A stretch of 64,000 bases of DNA. Origin: Plantago ovata (taxonomy: Eukaryota > Streptophyta > Magnoliopsida > Lamiales > Plantaginaceae). Shown piece after piece: positions 38,458 through 51,619 of this stretch. The notes under the pieces were generated by a model. That model worked only from the letters and a program-made list of their open reading frames with translations. It did no database searches and had not been told where the DNA came from. Within the stretch, counting starts at the first letter, position 1. Each line of letters starts with the position of its first letter. Where the stretch lies: NCBI GenBank assembly GCA_028274465.1, contig CM051456.1:120110880-120174879 (forward strand), given 5' to 3'. The position numbers were made by a program, and so were the translations under genes.

Positions 38458-41270
38458 CACTACAAGGAACAACGCCTTTAGCGACGGAACCATCCGTCGC
38501 TAAAGAAGGCCGATCGGTCGCTAATATTCGCTAGCGACCGATCGGTGTTTTAGCGACGGATAAATTCGTCGTTGCTAAATCGTTAGTCGCTAGCGAATTA
38601 GCGACCGATGAGTTTTCCGTCGCGAATTTGCGACGGATTAGCGACGGAAAATGAGGTTGACTTTTAGCAACCGATGAATTATCCGTCGCAAAAGTCACCG
38701 GAGATCCAGCGACGGATGAGTCTCATCGGTTGCTAAATTTTAGCGACGGATGAGACTTATCCGTCGCTAAGTGTCTGGGACCTTTAGCGACGGATAAGTT
38801 CATCCGTCGCTGGATATAGCAACGGATGAACCGATCGGTGACTATTTTTTTTTTTTTTAATTTTTTAGATATAATAATGAGACCCAAAATCAAATGCAAC
38901 CTGTTCAATTAAGCAACATGTTACAAAAATTCTATAGACCAAATAAACCAAAAAATAATCCAAAAAAATCATAATAAATGTACCAAAACCCTCCATACAT
39001 ATAATAATAATCATTCGTAGACAATACTAATCCAAAATAATATCATAGTGTACACAGTATTCATGTAGAAAATAGTAAATAGAGTCGAAAAGGATAGGGG
39101 ATCATGGAGAGGTAGGTGGGTCCATCCCCAGCTTCGCATACAACTCAGCAAACATAGCACCATATTTAGCATGCTGCGCAGCTAGCCTCTTCACCTCCTC
39201 ATCCCTCTCCTGCAACTGAAGTAAGAGGGCCTGCTCTCGAGCGGAAGCTGCTGCTGAAGATGATGAAGATGTACTGGCACGGGAACGACGAGTCGGCCTC
39301 GAGTCCAATTCAGGGACGACTGCTGCACTCCCCAGTCCCAAGCGACGGCCCTTCTCGTCTGGAGGATTGACCTCGAGGAAAATGGCATTCATTTCCTCAA
39401 CAGTGAGATCCTGATCACGAATCCTGTCCTCGTAGGCCGTCTGAAATTATAAATCAAGAGTATAAGGTGTTAGTTATGTTGTTAATTAGTTATGAAATCA
39501 TCAGTATTTAATAAACACATGTATTGTTGAACTTACCGCAATTGCTGTGCCCTCGTCACACAACCACTGTCCGTCCTTGGCCTTCTGAGATCTCGAGAAC
39601 AAGGTGAATAGGAGACTCTGATTATCCTTCAACTGAATGACACATGAAAGCATCATATACTTAGTTTGAAAGTTCGAAATGCAAGTAAATAACAAGTATA
39701 AGACTGAGCCCTGCCCGGTGTCCTCTCCGTCGGTATCATCCCTCTGGGACTGCGGGGTCAGGTATCGTGGCCTCCTGGGTCGTGGCATCTGCAATAAAAA
39801 GATCTGTGTTAGTACATACACAATTGAATATAAAACATGTAAAGTCATTAAGAGATAAAGTAATGAACATTTTTTTTATTATATGCCTAATAGATAAGTC
39901 TAATCTAAGTCTAATCTAACTACCTAGTACTAATTCACGTACCCTCTATAATCAAACACTCGGGTTTTGACAATGCAAATTCGACAAATGCATTGACCCC
40001 TTGTACAAACGTAGGCAAAAGTATTCCATCTGCAATCCTACTGTACATCCAAGAACGATCGGAATTCATAATTGAATGCTAAATCTGGCAAATAGAAGTT
40101 TAGTACATTGCGGCGGCTAACGTATCTTTTCATCGATTATTCATTTTAATTATCAGTTTTTTACATTGCATTATATATACTCCCAATATTTTCTAATTTA
40201 AATTTACCTATGATCGAGTTATTTCCTTCATACTTACGTTTTTTTAAAATAATAATTACATATATTTATCTATACTTCCATTATAATTATACAATTTCCA
40301 TTATTATAACTACTTACAATACACAATAATTTCCTCATATTTCCATTATACTTATACAATTTCCAAATCTAATTAGTAATTAGTATATCCGAAACAAAAC
40401 TACACTAATTGAACAAAACTAACTACGTAATCCAACTCAATTCAAATACCAAACATAATCGAACTAAACTATAAAATACCCAATTCATACCAAATCTATC
40501 AATTCAACAACTAAAACTTGTTCATCCCCCCTAATTTGAGCTACACAACATGATAGATACTAGTAGAATGCATACAATTCAATGAATTGAAAAAAAAATG
40601 AAGAATACTATAATTTAGACAAGTTAGGGTTCGAAATATATACCTTTGATTGCTGAAGAAATGGGGAAATAATCACGCAATTGAATAGCTACACTTGTTC
40701 CTTGATGGAAGAGCTTCAAAATGACTATAAGATTGATTGAAATGGTGAAGAAATGAAGAAAATAGGGGAGGAGAGATTGGAGCCGCGGAGAAGACGATTG
40801 TGTGTGTTGTGTGTGTTTTGTCCGTCATCGCCGCGGAGAAGACGAAGTAGTAGGAAATTTAGCGACGGATGGTGATCCGTCGCTAAATTAGCGATCGGTC
40901 GCTATTTTAGCGACCGATCGGCGCATCCGTCGCTATCTCTTTTTTTTTTTTAAATATAGCATAGCGACGGATGGTGCCATCCGTCGCTAATATGTTGACC
41001 GGCCCAAAAAAAATAGAAAAAAATTAAAACCCTGTGACGGATTTTACCATTCGTCGCAAAATAGCGACGGATGGGTCCATCCATCGCTATTTAGCGACGG
41101 ATCACCCATCCGTCGCTAAAATCCGGACGCTCTAAGGGCGATTTTCACGTTTTTCATTATCCGTCGCTAATGGCTCCCATCCGTCGCTAAAAGACCGATC
41201 GATCGCTAATTTTAGCAACCGATCGATCGGTTGCTAAAAGTGGTGACTAAAATGTTATTTTCTTGTAGTG
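38458..41270. mobile_element. Non-autonomous CACTA (En/Spm) DNA transposon
   Basis: It starts CACTACAAGG and ends TTCTTGTAGTG, the CACTA terminal inverted repeat, with a perfect 3-bp target duplication CAA (38455-38457 and 41271-41273). Both subterminal regions (38470-38850 and 40850-41240) are packed with inverted TAGCGACGGAT/ATCCGTCGCTA units, the presumed TNPA-type binding sites. At 2.8 kb it has no catalytic transposase. It keeps one small spliced gene. Confidence 0.93.
39102..39788 (-). CDS. Truncated plant transposase (Ptta/En/Spm-type) protein in the CACTA element
   Basis: Exons 39788-39705, 39632-39537 and 39440-39102 join in frame for 172 residues, with GT-AG sites at each border. 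The start MPRPRRPRYLTPQSQRDD is followed by a Lys-rich block (SRSQKAKDGQWLCDEGTA). Next comes AYEDRIRDQDLTVEEMNAIFLEV, the family's typical C-terminal region, and last a coiled coil (QALLLQLQERDEEVKRLAAQHA). The usual protein is longer and accompanied by a DDE transposase. Here only a DNA-binding or accessory-like part remains. It may be expressed, but I see no proof. Confidence 0.65.
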
Positions 41271-41273
41271 CAA

Positions 41274-42374
41274 CACGAGAGATACGAACCCAAGAGGAGA
41301 AAACAACATTTGCCTTCCTTCTTAATTCTCAAACCTGTGAAAAGTAGTATGAAGATCTGAGTCTTTAATGTATGGAGGGCGTACGCCTGGGCTAATTGGC
41401 ATACGTCGGTGGCTCTCAGAAATGGCAAAAGGCTACTAGTTTTATGGGGCGTACGCCCAAGCCTGTTTCGCGTATGTCTAAGTTTTTTGACGTACGTCAG
41501 ATACCGGCCCTGTTTGGCCCATTACGGAAATAGAGTTATATTTTACATTTTCTTCGACTATATATAGGTCAGTAAGACAATAAGACATATGTGAGTTCAG
41601 AAAAATAGAGAGAAAACACACAGAGAGAAAAATATGCGATTTGTTAGATAGGAGAGAAGGAGGCTCCGTTCGCCATTGACGGTTGAGGAGTAACTTGTAA
41701 GTTCGTGTATTCTTCTTATGATAGTGGAAAGATCTCGGACCGCCCATTGTCTGATTAGCTTGGATTTTGGTTTCGTTGATTGTTGCGTTTTTGTCATTGA
41801 TTTAGCCGAAGGTTTAACAAAATCAAACATGGATATTTTGAAATTTTTTAAGAGAACTTACTTTAAAGTTACTTGCACGTAAATTTAATGTTAAGTACAC
41901 TTTCTATTGTTTTCTCTCTGATACAATGAGCATGAATCATCTCCTAGTGAACGTCTTGGCTATAATGCATCTACAAACACTGTGGGGAGAGCCTATATAT
42001 ATTCATACACGCTAGGAGGTGAGCATCCACCCACTTAGCCTCAATGATCATGTTGGACGGCCTCAACACGAATTTATCAGGTTAATTTCATGTCTAACTT
42101 GCCTGGAGTCAATTAAACATGTCCTTGAGCTACGGTCAGTAGTCACCATCGACCTTCGACCACATAACCTTGACACCTACTTTTATGACCGGTGATTGAC
42201 CGAGCAAGTATAATTTCTCTCTCCCTCAACGGATACATTGGGACCCACATGGTAAAACATGTAAGTAGACGAGCACAAAAATATCCTAGATTTGTGGTGT
42301 TCTTGTTCTTGTCCTTGTCCTATTTGATTTTTACACCTATATATATTTGGTTTCACATTATTTATAAGCTACTT
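41274..42374. other. Repeat-derived sequence, unclassified
   Basis: 41360-41500 holds repeated palindromes GGCGTACGCC. The flanking sequence reads like an old retroelement leader. No gene is supported. Confidence 0.35.
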
Positions 42375-43500
42375 ATTGTTGGAAATATGAAAAAAACAAT
42401 GATGTAATAATACATTATGATGTCATATTTACATGGAGATTATTTTCTAATTATTCGGTAATTGAGAAAACTGAATATTTATCTGAAAGCTACTCTATAA
42501 GAGCTTCGAATGGATATATTGGATGCCCATAACGGACTTTGGGTTAGTGATGTATATGTGGTTAAAATTAGAAGGTTAAGTGAGTGTGTCTCACATTACT
42601 TGAGATAAAGTGAAGTCTTTAGTTTATAACTTACTAGTTAATACTTGGTGGTCAAGTTGTGTAGCTAGATAAGTTGAGTACAATCCTGATCAGATTGGTA
42701 CACGAAAGGACTTATGGACGAGTGGATCGCGACCCTCGAACATGGAAAGTGAACTTGAACCAAGGTTTTTGCTAGTTCCACATCTCAAACCTTCTAGAAG
42801 AATGTTGCTTCATGTTAGCATTTGTAACTCATGGGAGTTACAAATATTTAACATGAAACTTGTTGTCATTCAACATGACATTTGTTGTCATCCATAAGTT
42901 ACAAATATTTTGTAATGATAAAGAACACTTATAATGACATGAAATGCACTTACGGACATGGAGTTACTTACTCAATCCTCACTTTATAAATAGAGTCTCC
43001 AACTCTAGAAGTGTGAGATCCCAAAAAAACTATCTCAAAAACATCTTCTTCTATATCCTCCTAATGCATAACTAAGCATTCGTTCTTGTTTGCAGTGGGT
43101 TGCTAGCGGCTAGTAATCATGGGAACCGTTGTATCCTGGAAAGTAGACGCCAACGTCTCCATCACCTTGGGTGTATTTTACTTTAAGGAAACATCTTTGA
43201 TCTACCTTTTGTCTCTACAGATTCAACAATGAAGAAGGAAGAAATAGAATCTGAACAGCTCAGAAGCGGTCCGCTTCCCCCTCCCAAGCGGCCCGCTTCA
43301 TCCTCGCAGAAACTGAGCGCCTTCTCAAGCGGCCCGCTTCCCTGGCCTCAGGCGGCCCGCTTCGGCTGCTGTCTTGAAGACAGTTTTAGTTTCCATTTCT
43401 TTTATATTTCCTATTTAGTACAATTTATTTATATGTTATTTTCGATCATGCAACACGTATTTATTGCGTTGAACCACATGCACATACTACAGCTCTTCCA
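42375..43500 (+). mobile_element. LTR-like retroelement fragment, copy B
   Basis: The LTR-like part 42375-43219 runs from TGTTGGAAATATG to TTTTGTCTCTACA. It is colinear with copy A (minus strand, 32222-30925) without the insertion. Downstream (43250-43380) are repeated AAGCGGCCCGCTTC palindromes. No PBS or coding domain was seen. Confidence 0.55.
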
Positions 43501-44079
43501 CAGTTAAGTTTTTTCATCAGTTTGCCGAAGTCAAGTTGATTAAAAGTGTTTAAACCCGCTCTTTTTCCCTTTAGTACCTGTATAGTTTTATTTTAGTCGT
43601 GCTTCTATAATATGGTATTGGTGCGAACATATATATATATATAATCCCCCCAACCATTTACATTTGTACTATGATTTTGCAGTAAAAGCTGCATCGATGG
43701 GGATGGCTAACGTAAACAGGATTTGTAATTTTTCTAACCCGTCAATTAATATTCTCCACCTTTGTGGCTCTGTCCGTTTTTGTTTCCATCTTTTCAAGTA
43801 TCCAAAATCAATCTTATTTGAGTACAAACCTTGGGTGCATTCAATATGTGATGTGCATTTCAACAGTACTTCTCAAATTGGAGTATTGCGATTATTAAAC
43901 AAAAATACTGGCAGGGTTGCTGTCACTATCTACGATCTACTACTACTACGTCCATTTGTTAGCTACATCAAATTCATTTCCAACTTTTCACCAGAATATT
44001 ACAGATAAAATATTTCTTTGAGTTGAATGTAACTGGAGCTGCAAATTATAACAAAAAGGTAAAGTGGTGATCCAGTCGG

Positions 44080-44620
44080 TACAAGAATGTCGCGGAATAG
44101 CGACTGAATTTTTGCTACCGAAAAAATTCCGCGAGAGGAAGCCGGAATTCGCGGCGGATAGGCAACCATGTGAAACTTTTTTTTTAAACAACCAAATATT
44201 ATTAATTAAAAAAGCGAGCATAAGGAATGCTCAAAGGAAGTACAACGAAAGTAAAAACAACGAAGCAAGAGTCACCTAAACCGCTAGCTATTACAAGGAT
44301 AACGAAAGCTCCAAGCAACAACAAAACCTCTACTTAACTAGACGAAGAGTGCCTTGAGGAAGAGTAGCAACCAAGGGAAAAACAAGAACCCAAGATGACC
44401 GGGAGCAACAAAGAGAGAAAGGGGCTCCGAGCAACCATGTGCACATTAACCATGCTCAGTTGCTAATTCCGTCGCATAGTAAAACGACAGAACCTGCGAC
44501 GAAAATTGTGACGTGCATTATATTTACCGAAAATAAAAAATATAAAAACAAATGTGTGTGCGACGGAACTAAAATCCGTCGCTATAATGCGATTGGGATA
44601 TCACATGCACAAATCGACCG
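44080..44620. repeat. CACTA-subterminal-like fragment
   Basis: The GTCGCGGAATAGCGAC and GCGACGGAACTAAAATCCGTCGC units outside the nested retroposon resemble those of the complete CACTA element. No CACTA terminus was found. Confidence 0.35.
44173..44430 (-). mobile_element. Retroposon of the hairpin family with 11-bp target duplication
   Basis: GCAACCATGTG flanks it at 44162-44172 and 44431-44441. The hairpin GAGCATTCCTTATGCTC (minus strand) is at 44216-44232. It interrupts a GCGACGG-rich, CACTA-like stretch. Confidence 0.8.
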
Positions 44621-45340
44621 GTTATTTCCATTCTTGCAACGGAATAGTGTTTCGTAGATCGGATTCAACTCGGCCAACCGGTTTGTGGGTTGGACCGTGC
44701 GACGTAATCCAATTCCGTCGTTGGTTCAAGCACAAACCCGGCACTGTCGCGTGACCCAACCCACGAACCGGTTATATGAATGTGCTACCGATTTGGTTCG
44801 GCTCGGTCACTAGCGAAAGCAATTAGAGAAGCACTTTGATAAAGAGATTTGGACCTATAACTTCCACAAATCAATAAGAAGTCCGGAGTTATACAAAAAG
44901 TAAAGAAACTTGGGCAAAATGGACAAAAGGAAAGGAAGTGTAGAGAGCAGATAGAGAATCGATAAGAAACAACGAAGAGATGGCAGCTATATGCCAATTC
45001 TCGGTAGAAAAAGTCGAAAATGAATCTATTTGACGAATTAAAATGTGAAAAATACATTTTTGTCCCTGCTAAGGGACAAATAAATTTTAAATTACATCTA
45101 ACGACCATCTTTTGAACCAGGAACAAAAATGTACTTTCACTTTCAATTATGTATGGATAGAGTGGATAAATTTATTGAATACAATGAACATGAATTGAAT
45201 AGAATGAATCTAGACTTAACTGAATTGAATGTATTTGAACCGAAAATAATTAATTTTCAATAGTGACTTACTCAAGAGCATTATAATCTTTTTTTAATAA
45301 GATAGACCGTCTCGACAAGAATTTGTGAACATTAAATATA

Positions 45341-45612
45341 CTCCCTCCGTCCCGATGATAATTTTATGTTTGTTTTTTGCACATTGTTTAATGAATGGTT
45401 TTGTTTGGTAGTGTTATATTAATATTGTATGTAAATGTGAGGTAGATCGATGATTAAAAGAGTGTGAAATATGGGTGGAGATAAAGAAGTGTAAACGTGG
45501 GATCCATATTTAAAATAATGTAGATAGGATGTGGGGTACTTTCCAAAAATAGAAATGTAAAAAATTGATTGGGACGTTTAAAAAATGAATACGTAAAAAA
45601 TTAATTGAGACA
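45341..45612 (+). mobile_element. Stowaway MITE
   Basis: The left end TA+CTCCCTCCGTCCCGATGATAA is clear. The body matches the inverted copy at 21655-21927. The right end is degenerate (AATTGAGACAAATGAG). Confidence 0.75.
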
Positions 45613-45795
45613 AATGAGTAAATGAGTAGTCTACTAGGCAACTTACCCAATTATGGATTTTCGGAACATTGCCATTTAAAAGTTAAAATGGATGGGCATG
45701 GGACTTGTACGCGGATATAAATGAGAAAATCGGTTATCCATCATTTGGCATTGATTTAATCAGGATAAAATATGGGTTATAAAGCGGGTTAAAGT

Positions 45796-46375
45796 TTTAC
45801 ACATTCCTAAAATTTCATAGAGTTTAAAGGGGTTAAAAATGATACTCATGTAAACAAGTGCACCTTTTATTCGAAAATTCATTCAGAAGAACTTCACCCC
45901 GGATAACTGCCTAGTAGTAACCGCGTCTTCCCAAAGAGTCGGGCCTTTGGTTGATTAGTGGCCAGGATGTTACAAACGGTAATAGAGTTGAACCAGCCCA
46001 AAACTCCCAAGGGTGGACGGTTGGTCGGGACAAGGCGGAACGAGGATGTTGCACAATTTGAGAGGGGTTAATGTAACACCTTGAAATTTTAAAGAGCTTA
46101 AAGGGGTTGATAACGCTACTCATGTCAATAAGGTGCATCTTTCTTTTCATAAATCCGTCATGAAGAACTTCAGGTTAAATGTGTTTACTCTGGAGCTATT
46201 CTAGGATGTGTGACCTACTGGGAGGTTTCCGGTGCGCACACGAATGAATACAAAGTGCGCGGATTAAAACATGTGTTGGTCTGTGGGGCCAGCATATCAC
46301 CCTAGAGAGCAGCCCAAAAGTAACCGCGCCAGTCCAAAGGGTTGAGCCTTCGGTCAATTACAAATTCGTTGACTG
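45796..46375 (+). mobile_element. Cassandra TRIM retroelement (two LTRs and short internal domain)
   Basis: The 3' LTR begins TGTAACACC at 46072 and contains a 5S rRNA-derived core at 46162-46230 (GAACTTCAGGTTAAATGTG...TTCTAGGATGTGTGACCTACTGGGAGG). The 5' LTR (45796-45976) is colinear, but its 5S core is deleted after GAACTTCA, and it ends GGATGTTACA. A degenerate tRNA primer site (CGGTAATAGAG, near 45979) and an internal domain of about 95 bp follow. Cassandra elements are non-coding and borrow the 5S RNA polymerase III promoter. The 3' border is approximate. Confidence 0.85.
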
Positions 46376-47044
46376 GTAAGTTCGTGTTTGGGTTGAGATT
46401 GTCAGACTCTTATATGTGCTTCGAGCATTTATTATACTCTTATACTTTGAATACATTTTTACCCGTTAAATAATTTTTTTACAATTTCACATTGCTTCCT
46501 CATTCATCATTTAAGATTTTTACCCTAACCATGTACCCGCCGATTTACCAGAGCAAGCCTCTATGTAATAAATGGATTCACAAAATTAGCACCTCCACGT
46601 ACTTTAATTTAGTCCGGGTTAAATTGAACTTGCATGAAAAATCGTTTCCCATTTCCATGTAAGGTCATAATAACTCGTATGGTTAGTTAGCTAGGCCGTA
46701 TCTTACTCCACATATCATACCTACACCAAGAGAAAGTGGACCATCCGACCATATAAATATCGGACAGTATTTAGCAAATATAGTTTTTAATTTTGGCTCT
46801 TCTAATATATATAAACTTTTTGTTCTTTTTCTTTTTAGATGCATTTTGATCTGTTATTTTCTTCAGTTTGCACTTAATCTGCCGCGGCGCATTCAGCTAT
46901 TAAAGTACCCCCCCCCCCCTCTTGCATTAATTTGAAGGACAAGCAAGTAAAGTCATTATCTTAGGTTCTTAATTTAATCAATTGGTCCCATTTCAGAATT
47001 CTCAAGTAATTTGTATATGATGTTCCTATTTGTACAAGACCATC

Positions 47045-47735
47045 ATCCATAGATGGAAAAATTTTAGTTTATGTACTGAGTTTAGTTTTTTTATCATAAC
47101 TTTTCACTTGTTAATTTATATACCATATGTTTACTCAAATTTTAATTTTAGTACTCCGGTGGTATTTTCCGGTAAAATTAGGATTTGTTGTCGAATTCAT
47201 CCCCAATTTAACGAATTAGACCTCAGAACACCTTAATTCGCGCATTAAAACTTGATTAATTAACCTGAAATGAAAATAAATTTATACAAACAAATATTTT
47301 AAATTTTTAAAAAAATAAAAAAAGAAAAAATAAACAAGTTGTTTTTTAAAATAATTTAAAAATTAAAAAGTTATTAGTAATTCTTTCGACAATACTTTTT
47401 TTAAGTAATAAAAAAAAGGAAAAACTGTATTTCCTGAAAGAATTTAGAAAATGAAAAACGCAATATATTATAAGTTTATTTTTATTTCAGGTGAATTAGT
47501 CATGTTTTAATGCGCGAATTAAGGTGCTCTGAGGTCCCATTCGCTAAATTGGGGATGAATTAGATGAAAAATCCTAATTTTACCGGAATTATCACCGGAG
47601 TACTAAAATTAAAGTTGGAGGTAAACATATGGTACATAAATTAACAAATTAATAAGTGAAAACTTATGGTATAAAAACTAAAGTGATGTAAAGTTATGGT
47701 ACATAAACTAAATTTTTTTCTCCATAGATCAATAC
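47045..47735. mobile_element. Foldback element with arms of about 210 bp
   Basis: The left arm 47045-47251 (CCATAGATGG...GAATTAGACC...CGCGCATTAAAAC) is repeated inverted at 47503-47735. The spacer is about 250 bp and AT-rich. It has no coding capacity and the target duplication is unclear. Confidence 0.85.
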
Positions 47736-47810
47736 ACCCCTAAGGTTTCGTTTGCTTTTACGAAGCTAGCCTCGCTTGTATGGCTCGTGCTGTTTTAATT
47801 TACAAAAAAT

Positions 47811-47812
<2 letters not shown>

Positions 47813-47848
<36 letters not shown>
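47813..47848. repeat. Poly(T) tract
   Basis: About 35 T in a row, with no associated element boundary identified. Confidence 0.9.
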
Positions 47849-47852
<4 letters not shown>

Positions 47853-48447
47853 CTTATACACCTAAATTTACTGTATGGAGATATTTTACCAATTTACTTA
47901 TGCTTTGGCTTTGGTTATCAAGGAGTGGCTTAGCTTTGGAACCTGATTAATATTTGAATTAACACAACACCCCAGTTACTTAAACAAACAAATATAATCT
48001 TCAACATAATCCAATCAAAATTTTAAGACCAATTGACATTCATGATATACGTTTTATCTAACATAAAATAATGTATCATTTGACATTCATGAAATTAAGA
48101 AACTTTACATTCTATAGGGATCAGAAGATAGTATTATTATATATATAAATTATAATCAAGAATTCCACAAGTCTCCCCTGATTTATGTAAACACATGAGA
48201 GAATTAAACACAATGGTAATCCCTCAATTCTATTTAATTATTTTTCAATCATTTTTAGTGTTTCATATAACGTATATATAAAAGGAAGGTTTTTCTCCCA
48301 CTCATCAAGTTTTATTATTTTTCCATATTAGTTTATCACTATTTTATACAATTTCTCTCGTACACTATTTTATACTCAATTTTTCCATATTAGTTTATCA
48401 CTATTCAATTATTATTTCTTCATTCACCAGAAATCAACTACTTATGA

Positions 48448-48620
48448 ATCTTATTTTTTTTTAAACGGCTAAAAAAAGTTATTCCATATTTCCGAGCACA
48501 AGTAATGCTCTTGGCATTAATACAACTCAAACCTAATACAACCTCCAAACCGTAAGAGAAAGAGTACCACTACTCTACAACGAGCCAACACATTCCGTTA
48601 TGGAGATAACCTTAAGATTA
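48448..48620 (-). mobile_element. 3' end of the hairpin retroposon family
   Basis: The minus strand reads GAGCATTACTTGTGCTC (48494-48510), then a TTTTAGCCGTTT tail. Confidence 0.65.
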
Positions 48621-48649
48621 AGAAATCTGAAGCAACTCATGTTATACAC

Positions 48650-50520
48650 TATATTTCCCCATACATGCATTTTCTTTATCGCCAGTTCCACATATCATGT
48701 AGCTAGCTAGTACGATGTTCGACATATATAATTCCATAATCTATGATCCTTTCAAGAATTTTTTTTTGCGTCTCACACACAATCATTACATACATCTCCT
48801 GTATACTATTAATAGTGCTAAATATTTGTTGGACAGAGATGATCAAACCACAAGGGAAATAGTACAGTAATCAAACTCTTTTTGTAAGGATAATAAATTA
48901 ACCATGATCGATAATATAATCTTGCAGTTTTGCACCAACTACCCCAAAACTAAAAACCCCACCAAACCAAAGAATGTAGTAATTCCCAAACCTTCTTCAC
49001 CAACCACCAAATACTTCCATTCACTAGGCCATGTGTCATGATCTTTAGGACATCTATAATATAATTATCGCATCTTTATTTGCTTAACTATTGACTCACT
49101 AGGAGACTTCCACTTTTTCGTTTAAAAAATGTCGCGTATAAATTAAGTGACTTCCATTTGCGATATTTGATACTAGTACACTGGGACACAGGATTTGAAG
49201 CTTTTGAAGTGTAGGGGAAGAGAAATTACATATGTATAAAATAGTTAGGAGGTTTAGGAGGCTAATAAATTGAATAATATTACATACTCCGTATATATTT
49301 TTCTGTGTTCGGGGGGAATCATGGAAGAAAAATCGATGCAATTTTATTTGGAAGTTTAGTGATAATGCCAGAGCTGAAATTACAAATGATATAGAAATTT
49401 ACCTTTTATATTCACAAATCATTCTTAAAAATACACAAATTGATTTAGCATTAATATTTTAGCTCAGACATTATTACTAGTCTATGTGGAATTGGTGAGA
49501 TTGATGTGTGATTGGGGAACTAGCTAGGGCCGTTAATGAGTCCATTTGAGACGAGCTTTGAGTCTATGATCGATCAATCAATGATTGTTTGAATTTTAGC
49601 TTTGAGTCTTGACGAGATTTTCATAATCTATCTCATAACCAACGTGTCAAGTTATTGAATTGCTCATGAACTACTTGAAAAGTTCGACTCGTTAGAACTC
49701 GAAAACGAATCCACATATTCAAATAATTTACACAACTATACAATCCGTTACAAAGATAATTGAAAATAAAACCGACCTACTAATTCATAAATACATCCAA
49801 ATGCACTAGGTTAAAATGATTTGTTTTTTAAAAACATAGTCTTCAATCATTGCATGTTAACCTTTGATCATATGTCTAAGGTGATCAATTCAAATTTGAA
49901 AATGAAATGAATTTACTCGTGAACAAATTCACATCAAGACCGATATGAAGTTTGATTGACTTTTTGCATAAATTTATCACGATTAGTTTTATTTATTAAG
50001 AGAGCGGCCGGTGAATTTTAAAATACATGTATTTTGTTCTTCCTAAAATTTTGCATTAGCCATTATCCTAGTATAGTGTCTTGTTAGCAATCGTAAATAC
50101 TCACTTTGCCCAGAAACCACACGATTATATAGCCTAAAATCATCCCAATCGCTGCTAATGTCGTTATGCAAATTAAAAATTAATACCGATTCATGAAAAG
50201 ATGTGTTGGTACAACCTGAGCGTATTGTTTCTAAAACATAAATAAATAAATCAAAATCTTGCAGTGGCGTATTAGAAATTTTGCAGTGTATCTCGCAAGT
50301 CTAACTTTTACTATTATTTTTTTCTCCCACCAACACATGAACTACACTTCGAGTTCGTTAAACATATATTCTCATCAGGGTCCAATTGCGCGTATTTTCG
50401 TTTCTCGAATGCACAACGGGAACATTAAATAACAATTAAGGGTGTTCAATTGTTATAAAAATGTCTCTTTCGTCTCGAACTCTGCACCTACAGTATTCAT
50501 GTATATGTATAGATAATGTG
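48650..50520. other. AT-rich sequence without recognised features
   Basis: I see no gene, tRNA or clear element boundary in this stretch. Confidence 0.4.
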
Positions 50521-50531
50521 ATAACAAAATA

Positions 50532-50822
50532 CTCCCTCCGTTTTCAATTATAAGTAGTTTTAGGGGTTTTCCCACATATTAAAAAAATGATTGATTTTCT
50601 TTATTTTATTTTTTCACTAATTAATGTTATAAAATCTATGTAACTTTTATTGTTTTAATAAGAAAGAGATAGAGAGAAAGGAATAGATGCACTTTTAATA
50701 CTACTAAAAGTAAGGAGAAAGTACATGGAAAAGAATAAAATAATCTAATAAAATTCTAAACTACTTATATTTAAGGAATAGTTTAAAATGCTAAAAATAA
50801 TTATAAATAAAAACAGAGGGAC
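50532..50822. mobile_element. Stowaway MITE
   Basis: CTCCCTCCGTTTTCAATTATAAGTAG at the left is mirrored by AATTATAAATAAAAACAGAGGGA at the right. TA precedes the left end. Confidence 0.8.
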
Positions 50823-51619
50823 AGCAGCCTTTGGTCCCCCTAAACTGGTACTAGTATTTCTGCTAAGAAAAAAGTTACTATAAAGGATAGAAGAAAATAA
50901 GGCAGCATTTTATTTATATAATCAGAAAAAACAGGATGCTGCACATTCTCTCGATCGATGGGGTGGGTTGTAACTTGTAAGTACTAGTAGTTGCATTCGC
51001 TTTAAATCATGTAAACTGAAATTTCGTTATCAACATTCACCAGTGACCCGGCCCTTAATTTTGGAACCACAAATACTGTCATCATATGATCATAATTCAT
51101 AATTCAAAAGTCAGAACCCATTTTGTTTTCTTTAACGTTTTCAATGTCACGTCCATTACATTTCATGTTGCAACTTGCAAAATAATGCCTCCTTATATTG
51201 TCAAAAGAAAAAGTTTGTAGTAGAACTTAATTACAAGAAGAAGAAGAAATTTCTCCGTCGGCATCCTAGAGAAAGTGTTGTCTTTTGCAGGCTTTAGGTG
51301 AGAATCTTTACATGAGTAGTTGGAAATTGAAGGACGATCGTTCAAAGCGCTAATAAGCTAAGCCTCAGAAATTATATTCTGAAATATATTAACTTCTACT
51401 AGTAGTTCATTCTTTTCACTAAAACGTGCGGTTAGGTGTTCCGCTTGCATGACTTACATCAATCATTTCTCTATATATTTTTCTCTAGCTCAATGTACAT
51501 TTCACAATTGGTTTGATGATGAGGAGGACCCTAAAACAGAGTTGTCAAGACCTAACTCATAGTAGTGTACGTGCACATACATTCTCCTCATATACTACTA
51601 ATTAAGTAATTTTATCTCC

